This document shows, piece by piece, positions 18,201 through 22,978 of a DNA stretch of 22,978 nucleotides. The position numbers and the translations under genes are program-made. The notes under the pieces were generated by a model. That model had not been told where the DNA came from. It did no database searches and was given only the letters and a program-made list of their open reading frames with translations. This stretch comes from Lenisia limosa (lineage: Eukaryota > Breviatea), in assembly GCA_001655205.1 (NCBI GenBank), contig LPNZ01007860.1, positions 1 through 22,978 on the forward strand, given 5' to 3'. How positions within the stretch are numbered: the first letter of the stretch is position 1; every line of letters begins with the position of its first letter.

Positions 18201-21200
18201 CCAGAGCTTTTACTTACCGTGGGGTGGTGTAAATGGATAATTCAAGGAGGAGTGTGGGTAGGGCTTCCCTACGGTCCGAAAAAGACCGTTAAAAATATTG
18301 ATATTTATCGAGGATTTATGGAGAAATTCAGTCTTTTTTGGGACCGTAGGGAAGCCCTAGGTGTGGTATGAACAAGGGTTTGAAGGGTGCTCTTAATGTG
18401 TATAGGGTGTGGGTGTTTAATTAGTGCTGTGATCGGGGAGTGAGGTTCATGTCAATGATGAGTATTTGTTTCTCACTTTGTGTAACACATCAGTATTGCC
18501 AATATTTTTTTCTAGTACAGAGCTAGTTCTAACGTAACCCGGTTCAGTAGACTTCTAATTTTCCACCGTAACAGATTCTACCGAATGTGTCTGAACCAGT
18601 TGATCGGAACTGGGTATACGCTCTTGTTTCTTGTGTCAGTTACGGCGGTATGCTGGGTACTGAATATCATGATATGTTGTTGTCGTATATTTTGTCATAT
18701 TGTTGTCGTGTATTTAGTGTATAGTATAATGCAGTCATACACACATATGTGAGTCTCTGAACCTTATGGCATCCTGTTGGTTTGGAAAGGACACTGAAAA
18801 GGACTGATACAGTATCGATAAATATTGATTTTTACGATTTTCAAGCTATCATGCCTTTTTATGGTATTCTTGACTGCTTCGGGCAGACACCATGTTTTTA
18901 TTTCTACTCATTACTCCTGGTACAATAGGTCCTCCACACCCTCTTCGCAGACCACTACAACTACGTCTATATCAGCACTTTGGTTGTGACCCCTTTTCTT
19001 GCAGTTTTGGGTAAGGGGTACTACTAGGCTTCACTTTGGTTCAAAAACAAAGACTGAATTTCTTGATAAACCCTCGAAAACTATCGCTATTTTACCTGTA
19101 TTTTTCGAACCGAAGAAGCACTTGGTACAACGGTGCATTGGTTGGGATTCTCATGAATGGAGATGACCAGTTATTGGAAATGCCATAGCAGATTATTGGG
19201 GAGTCCAATTGGTTGTGTTAACTTCAATCAAGGCCTATGTCAACTAGAGCACCACTTCAGTTCAAAAACATAAAAAGAATGAAGTTTTCAATAAACCACC
19301 AATACGATTTTACCGATCTTGGCCGCAGTAAAACCGTAATTATTCACGTCAATCCATCCAATGAATACCCCGGTCTGAGTTTTACAGATGATATTAACTT
19401 TATTAACGTCAACCCAGCCTACCGATACCCCCGCCAGCGGATTCGCTACATTAACCGGCTCTACGCCCGCCAGGAGCGGGGGCAGGGGATGCCAATCCCA
19501 TCGTTTGATGAGTCTCTTGAGGCTCCAAAACAGAACTCCGATGTCAGCGTATGATGGGGGTTTGTAGCATATCGCGCACTACAGAAGCGACTGGCCTGGG
19601 CTTTGCTTTGTTGTTCTCAGTGTGATGCTAGTCAACAAAGTTGATTTCCCACTTTTTTGTTTCAGATATCATATTGTCCAATTGTGGGGCAGAATCCATG
19701 TTCAATTGTGTTGTTATAGGGCTTCCCTGCGGTCCGAAAAAGACCTTTTAAATATCGATATTTATCGAAGATTTATCGAGATATTTGGTCCTTTTTGGGA
19801 CTGTAGGGAGGCCCAAGTTGTTAACACTCCAGGTGCATCTTCCCACCCCGACCACCACGCATCACGATACTGTCGACGACTGGGCTGGAGACAGTCATTT
19901 GGTAGGCCCCGGGGGGTGGGGGGTCAGTACTAAGATAGATGGTTTGAACTTAAAACTAGTATATTTTGATTGGAATATAATATGATATGATAGTTTGATA
20001 TGACCCCCCCCCCCCNNNNNNNNNNNNNNNNNNNNNNNNNNNNNNNNNNNNNNNNNNNNNNNNNNNNNNNNNNNNNNNNNNNNNNNNNNNNNNNNNNNNN
20101 NNNNNNNNNNNNNGAGTAGTATCGATATTTTCCCGGTCTTTTTTCGGACCGTAGGTACTGAATCCAAAAGCAGGATTTATAATTTGGAGAAGCTCACACT
20201 TTAGCCCCCTGCCGAGCAGCTGAAGAGTGAACGAGCTACTGCGGAAAAGTGGGGATCTCGTGCCTGCCCTGTTCGGTTCGCACATGAGGTATGCTGGTAA
20301 TATATCGTATAAAATTGAGGGATAAGTCTTAACCTATTTTCGATGGGGAAATCATGTAGCAAATAGGTCAAGAATTATCCTGGTCACTGTGTATGTAGTG
20401 TATAATATACATGTACATATTATAAGCAATATGTAATAGTACTTTTTGAATCATTTAGCACTTAAACACAATTGACGATGTAGGTTGAGATCAGCACGCG
20501 GGGTCTGAGGGCCTTGAGGGTTCATTGGGCCTCGCCTGAGGACACTGTTGCATCCGTAATCCTCAACAAATACGAACAACGGTGAGGGTTTAGGGCTTCA
20601 CTTGGGTTCGAAAAAGGACAGAACTCCTCGAAAACGATATTTTACCTGTCTTTTTCGAAGCGAAGTGAATCTCCAAAGGCGTGTGTGTTTTTTATACATT
20701 AAAAATCTAAATAAGTACGAACAGCGGTGGGGGGAGGGGCCTATACACTCTAACTCGACACCCGTGCAGATTTTCCGTGTCGCAGTCGTATTTTGACGGT
20801 TCGCCGCTTTGCGCAGTTCTTCACGCCTCTTTCGTTGTGGCATATTTCGATGACGTCCGGAGGGCACTTCAGATCGCTGAGGAGAGCGTGGGGGGAATAG
20901 TTTATGAAACAAGAGAAATATATACATAAGAAATCTAGGGAACCAAATTAATACATAGGGATACCATAAACAAATTACCATACCTCCTCGCCCACGCTCC
21001 TTGGTGCTCCGTGTCCCGAAACACACTAGGTGCTCGGAGACCTTGGCCGCAGCTGGGTGAATCAATGGTAGATTAACAATTCAGATTAATGGGGGTTGGG
21101 GCTATATTTGTTGATTTCGACTCTAAAGTTGGTCGTATGCACAAGGTGGATATGATGGGGGCAAAATTTTCACTTTGATTAATTTTTATCCTTTTCGTTT

Positions 21201-22786
21201 TCACCCCCCCCCCCCCAGTCNNNNNNNNNNNNNNNNNNNNNNNNNNNNNNNNNNNNNNNNNNNNNNNNNNNNNNNNNNNNNNNNNNNNNNNNNNNNNNNN
21301 NNNNNNNNNNNNNNNNNNNNNNNNNNNNNNNNNNNNNNNNNNNNNNNNNNNNNNNNNNNNNNNNNNNNNNNAGTGGTTTTTTTTTCCCTCACAAAACTCT
21401 CATAAAAACAGCAGTTTATTTTTGTTTTGTAGGTTTGTCTCACTAACCCCCAGGAACTTGGCCAAAGAAGGGCTATGGGTGCAATGCAGTATTTGGACTA
21501 CCAAAGAGCCTATGACAATACTAAGGCTGCCCATCTCACGGCTGCTAGACGGCAGAAACAGTTTTGGAAGGTGGGGTGGTCGATGGTAGGCAGTGCCTGG
21601 GAAAAGTCTTGACCGATTTTCTTTGGGGAATCACATGGCAAATCGGTCAGGACTTATCCCAGTCACAGCACATTTTCCATTTTCACTCCCTTCACCTTCA
21701 CATCGTAATAACCCTTATATTGCCCCCCTCTCATCATATTATAAATAATTAATAATCTAATTGAAGCCCTTTTCTGGGCATGAACCTCACTGTACTCCCC
21801 GGTGGGATGCGGTGCTGCAGAAGNNNNNNNNNNNNNNNNNNNNNNNNNNNNNNNNNNNNNNNNNNNNNNNNNNNNNNNNNNNNNNNNNNNNNNNNNNNNN
21901 NNNNNNNNNNNNNNNNNNNNNNNNNNNNNNNNNNNNNNNNNNNNNNNNNNNNNNNNNNNNNNNNNNNNNNNAGAGGCAAATGAGAAGGCTTTGGTGGGTC
22001 CGTGCAATTAATTAAAAAAAAAAATTACAATATTTCAAGTGCAACATATTGTAATGTAAACTCAATTTCAGACACTATAATTTCATATTTTGTCGATTAA
22101 TTTCGTCAAAAATTTAATTGCAGTACTTATCGTGATCACTGTCCATATTTGACCATTCATTATACCTTATGGATTATTTGGCCTATGTGCATACCTGTGT
22201 CTAACCCTTCAGTCGCTGTACAACTCCTTGGTCATTCGTTACCCCAACAACCCATCTATTCTCAGAGCTTTTGGCGCTTTCTTGGCCGACATTTGTGCTG
22301 ATGAGGTGGGGGGCTTATTAGAGGGCTGTGGGTAGGGCGTCACTTCGTTTACAAAAAAGAACGACAAAATATCGATATTTATCGAAGACTAAATGTCATG
22401 ATAAGTCTTCGATAAATATCTATATTTTGTCGTTCTTTTTTGTGAAGAAGCCCAAGCAGAATTTTTGGGGGTTCTCATTTGATGGTTTGGTGTCGATAGG
22501 GTGATGGTGGGAGTGCTGATGTTACTAAACGTTCACAATGAGAGTTTATACCTGTTTTTAATGCACAAACTTGTTTTCCAGAGAAACTCTGGCACATTTT
22601 TTCATGGCATATTTTTTCATGACGCATTTTTCATGGTACAATTTCTCATAGTACATTTTTTCATGGTACATTCTTTCATTGTACGTGTAGGTTCTCACAT
22701 TACAGGAACGCGCGAAGTTTTTCTTCAAAAAGGCGCAATTAGCTGAGGAGGAGCGCAACCTCAATGACGATATGAGCGACAAGGAT
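15276..22786 (+). CDS. TmcB/TmcC-like multi-pass membrane protein with TPR-like repeats (3' partial, 19 exons)
   Basis: Exons: 15276-15311, 15347-15432, 15463-15654, 15864-15903, 16234-16311, 17158-17287, 17696-17862, 18088-18218, 18521-18647, 18929-19017 (or 19010), 19233-19548, 19833-19901, 20205-20288, 20484-20581, 20770-20887, 21433-21570, (gap)21974-21993, 22213-22305, 22706-22786; the gene continues past the window. Phases agree throughout; the exon 10 donor is the one doubtful join. The first half has hydrophobic helices (GGILLNLLQLMSFAL; FWLAIFVVVVMVICSVY; RFLLTILVFYYVYMLSYFLG; FAMILLIPFNLIVRLLY). The loop YHDSSPLSRDPTARSHGRVD is a signature I recognise from protist TmcB/TmcC-like proteins. 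The second half is soluble with TPR/HAT-like helices: VILNKYEQRFSVSQSYFDG, LDYQRAYDNTKAAH, SLYNSLVIRYPNNPSILRAF, ERAKFFFKKAQLAEEE. Related genes are named for Dictyostelium mutants with tiny macrocysts; the biochemical role is unknown. At least ten of its introns carry foldback elements. Confidence 0.8.
16361..16450. mobile_element. Family A foldback element
   Basis: TAAGGCTTCACTTCGGTTCC and CGAACCGAAGTGAAGCCTTA pair almost perfectly, and TA borders each end. It is the first of a row of elements in intron 16312-17157 of the TmcB-like gene. Confidence 0.9.
16687..16724. mobile_element. Family A element, right-hand fragment at gap
   Basis: ATCGATTGTTTTCGAACGTA followed by AGTGGGCTGTAG resembles a family A right arm. 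The left part would lie in the preceding N gap 16554-16686. Confidence 0.5.
16739..16815. mobile_element. Family B foldback element
   Basis: CACTGACCGTGATAAGTC and GGACCTATCGCGGTCAGTAT form the inverted ends and the core has TTGACACGATTGAT. It abuts the next family A element with only a TA between them. Confidence 0.85.
16813..16911. mobile_element. Family A foldback element
   Basis: TAGGGCTTCACTCTGTTTGA and CGGACTGAAGTGAAGCACTA are inverted ends flanked by TA. The core ATTTCGAGGATTTATGGAGA is typical of the family. It is in the same intron as three or four other elements. Confidence 0.9.
17036..17119. mobile_element. Family B foldback element
   Basis: CACTGGCCGCGATAAGTCC and GACTTACCGCGGTCATTG are imperfect inverted ends, and the core contains GATTGCCAACGATTAGGCC. 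It ends about 40 bp before the acceptor at 17157. Confidence 0.75.
17331..17430. mobile_element. Family A foldback element
   Basis: GAGCTTCACTTTGGTTCGAA and TTCGAACCGAAGTGACGTCC pair as inverted ends, with ATATCGATAGTTCTCGAGGA in the core. It lies in intron 17288-17695 of the TmcB-like gene, 43 nt after the donor. Confidence 0.85.
17998..18060. repeat. 12-bp tandem repeat in intron
   Basis: About five copies of CAACATCATTTT (one variant CAATTTCATTTT) lie in intron 17863-18087, between the HGRVD-motif exon and the next helix exon. The repeat is pyrimidine-rich and ends 27 bp from the acceptor, so it may double as an extended polypyrimidine region. Confidence 0.9.
18259..18360. mobile_element. 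Family A foldback element, near-perfect
   Basis: TAGGGCTTCCCTACGGTCCG and GGACCGTAGGGAAGCCCTA are almost perfect inverted repeats with TA at both edges. The core reads ATTGATATTTATCGAGGATT. It is the cleanest type copy in the window, in intron 18219-18520. Confidence 0.95.
19025..19121. mobile_element. Family A foldback element
   Basis: TAGGCTTCACTTTGGTTCAA and TTTTTCGAACCGAAGAAGC are inverted ends. It begins only 7 to 14 nt after the donor of exon 10 of the TmcB-like gene. Confidence 0.85.
19573..19622. mobile_element. Family D interspersed repeat, partial
   Basis: CACTACAGAAGCGACTGGCC followed by TGGGCTTTGCTTTGTTGTTC matches the copy at 22906. It lies in intron 19549-19832, 25 nt after the donor. 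Confidence 0.65.
19717..19815. mobile_element. Family A foldback element
   Basis: TAGGGCTTCCCTGCGGTCCG and GGGACTGTAGGGAGGCCC are inverted ends, and AATATCGATATTTATCGAAG is in the core. It is the second element in intron 19549-19832. Confidence 0.9.
20114..20155. mobile_element. Family A element, right-hand fragment at gap
   Basis: AGTATCGATATTTTCCCGG then TCTTTTTTCGGACCGTAGG is the right half of a family A copy. The left half falls in the N gap 20016-20113. It is in intron 19902-20204. Confidence 0.75.
20316..20393. mobile_element. Family C foldback element
   Basis: GGGATAAGTCTTAACCTATT and AATAGGTCAAGAATTATCC are inverted arms around GGGGAAATCATGTAGCAA, matching the core of the copy at 2194. 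It is in intron 20289-20483. Confidence 0.8.
20591..20673. mobile_element. Family A foldback element
   Basis: TAGGGCTTCACTTGGGTTCG and TTTTTCGAAGCGAAGTGAAT are inverted ends. It starts nine nt after the GTGAGG donor at 20582, and the intron is only 188 nt, so the element makes up nearly half of it. Confidence 0.9.
20888..21432 (+). other. 545-nt intron with gap; nothing recognised
   Basis: This is the intron between exons 20770-20887 and 21433-21570 of the TmcB-like gene. It has a C homopolymer at about 21204 followed by an N gap, 21221-21371. A GC-rich block at 20985-21060 is open on the minus strand but I do not accept it as a gene. No foldback element is seen. Confidence 0.5.
21591..21667. 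mobile_element. Family C foldback element
   Basis: GGGAAAAGTCTTGACCGATTT and AAATCGGTCAGGACTTATCC are inverted arms, with TTTGGGGAATCACATGGCAA as core. It begins about 20 nt after the GTGGGG donor at 21571. Confidence 0.85.
21797..21823. mobile_element. Family D repeat, end fragment at gap
   Basis: GGTGGGATGCGGTGCTGCAG followed by AAG is the same end as the copy at 22906, and it is cut by the N gap 21824-21971. Confidence 0.7.
22333..22454. mobile_element. Family A foldback element, long hairpin form
   Basis: Arms of about 38 bp (AAAAAAGAACGACAAAATAT and onward to AAGACT) are nearly perfect inverted copies around a loop of roughly 12 bp. The ends are TAGGGCGTCAC and GAAGAAGCCC. The core has become a full palindrome, unlike other copies. 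It is in intron 22306-22705. Confidence 0.9.
22597..22688. repeat. Degenerate short tandem repeat, TTTTTTCATGGTACA type
   Basis: About six irregular copies of a 15 to 16-bp unit (TTTTTCATGG, CATA or TACA) lie in the intron just before the acceptor at 22705. On the minus strand it reads as an artificial MKKYAMKKC-like frame. Confidence 0.75.
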
Positions 22787-22905
22787 GTGGGCTGGTTTTC
22801 TGAGTACATCATACTTAGCATGATACCCACCCCCAGACTTTTGGGCTTTTTTGTTCCATAGATTTTCGCCGAGTTGATTTGGGTTTTCTTCATCTCTTCA
22901 TTCAC

Positions 22906-22978
22906 GTGATGGGATGCGGTGCTGCAGAAACGACTGGCATGGGCTTTGTTTGTTTGTTATCAACCCTAGTATGGTGTG
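22906..22978. mobile_element. Family D interspersed repeat (cut by window end)
   Basis: GATGGGATGCGGTGCTGCAG, then AAACGACTGGCATGGGCTTT and GTTTGTTTGTTATCAACCC, is the longest forward copy. It lies past the last visible exon of the TmcB-like gene, so probably in its next intron. Confidence 0.8.

Noticed and set aside
20598-21065. A 155-residue minus-strand open frame rich in Arg
   Set aside because: It runs through a family A element and antisense to exon 20770-20887. That plus-strand exon fits the TmcB-like protein in phase and in pattern, so the minus frame is a shadow.
762-21971. Open frames made mostly of X residues
   Set aside because: They come from N runs of uncertain length and carry no coding evidence.
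22558-22905. A 115-residue minus-strand open frame with MKK repeats
   Set aside because: It is the reverse translation of the degenerate TTTTTCATGGTACA repeat and of exon 22706-22786 of the plus-strand gene.
1-22978. tRNA, rRNA or snRNA genes
   Set aside because: I looked for cloverleaf A/B-box pairs and for conserved rRNA and snRNA blocks and found none I could support by eye.

Overview
The window is nuclear DNA of an intron-dense unicellular eukaryote. The evidence is at least 45 GT-AG introns in 23 kb, a clear LSm6 gene split into three exons, a PHD-finger gene, and two large multi-pass membrane proteins of kinds that are expanded in free-living protists. Stop-codon use looks standard: TAG ends LSm6 exactly where the family ends and TAA fits as the end of the PHD gene, so this is not a ciliate with reassigned UAA/UAG. 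I cannot name the species. Sixteen N gaps interrupt the sequence and some exons fall inside them.

Layout. 316-3769 (+): 3' part of a multi-pass membrane protein resembling the seven-helix C-terminal module of protist cysteine-rich-repeat (GCC2/GCC3-type) receptors; it starts upstream of the window or in a gap. 3770-4607: convergent intergenic region. 4608-11870 (-): a large, about 14-exon gene for a Lys/Pro/Ser/Thr-rich protein of unknown function. 12048-13191 (+): LSm6, divergent from it across 177 bp. 13301-14864 (-): a 323-residue PHD-finger protein, convergent with LSm6. 15276-22786 (+): a 19-exon, 3'-truncated gene for a TmcB/TmcC-like protein with an N-terminal multi-helix membrane region and a C-terminal TPR-like helical repeat region. 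Gene orientations alternate, so transcription units are diverging or converging pairs, not operons. I joined exons by eye using splice signals, matching phases and family patterns; phases agree at almost every junction.

The most interesting layer lies in the introns. They carry a swarm of short (about 60-120 bp) foldback elements of at least three sequence families (A, B/C and D). Family A ends in inverted repeats flanked by TA, as expected of Tc1/mariner-type MITEs. Every good copy lies inside an intron of one of the three large genes, and none is in an exon. Introns without a copy are often very short (30, 35, 36 and 48 nt). Splice donors are unusual: G at +5 is nearly invariant while +3/+4 vary freely, and GTGGG is common. 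This fits intron growth or gain by MITE-like elements (introner-like behaviour), which is an inference to be tested.

Two cautions. Several apparent stop codons (near 2998, 7029, 10439 and 13392) lie just past good donors and are better read as intronic. Ten of the 16 N gaps are preceded on the left only by a G or C homopolymer, so the gaps are probably sequencing failures at such tracts, and N-run lengths should not be used to judge reading frame.
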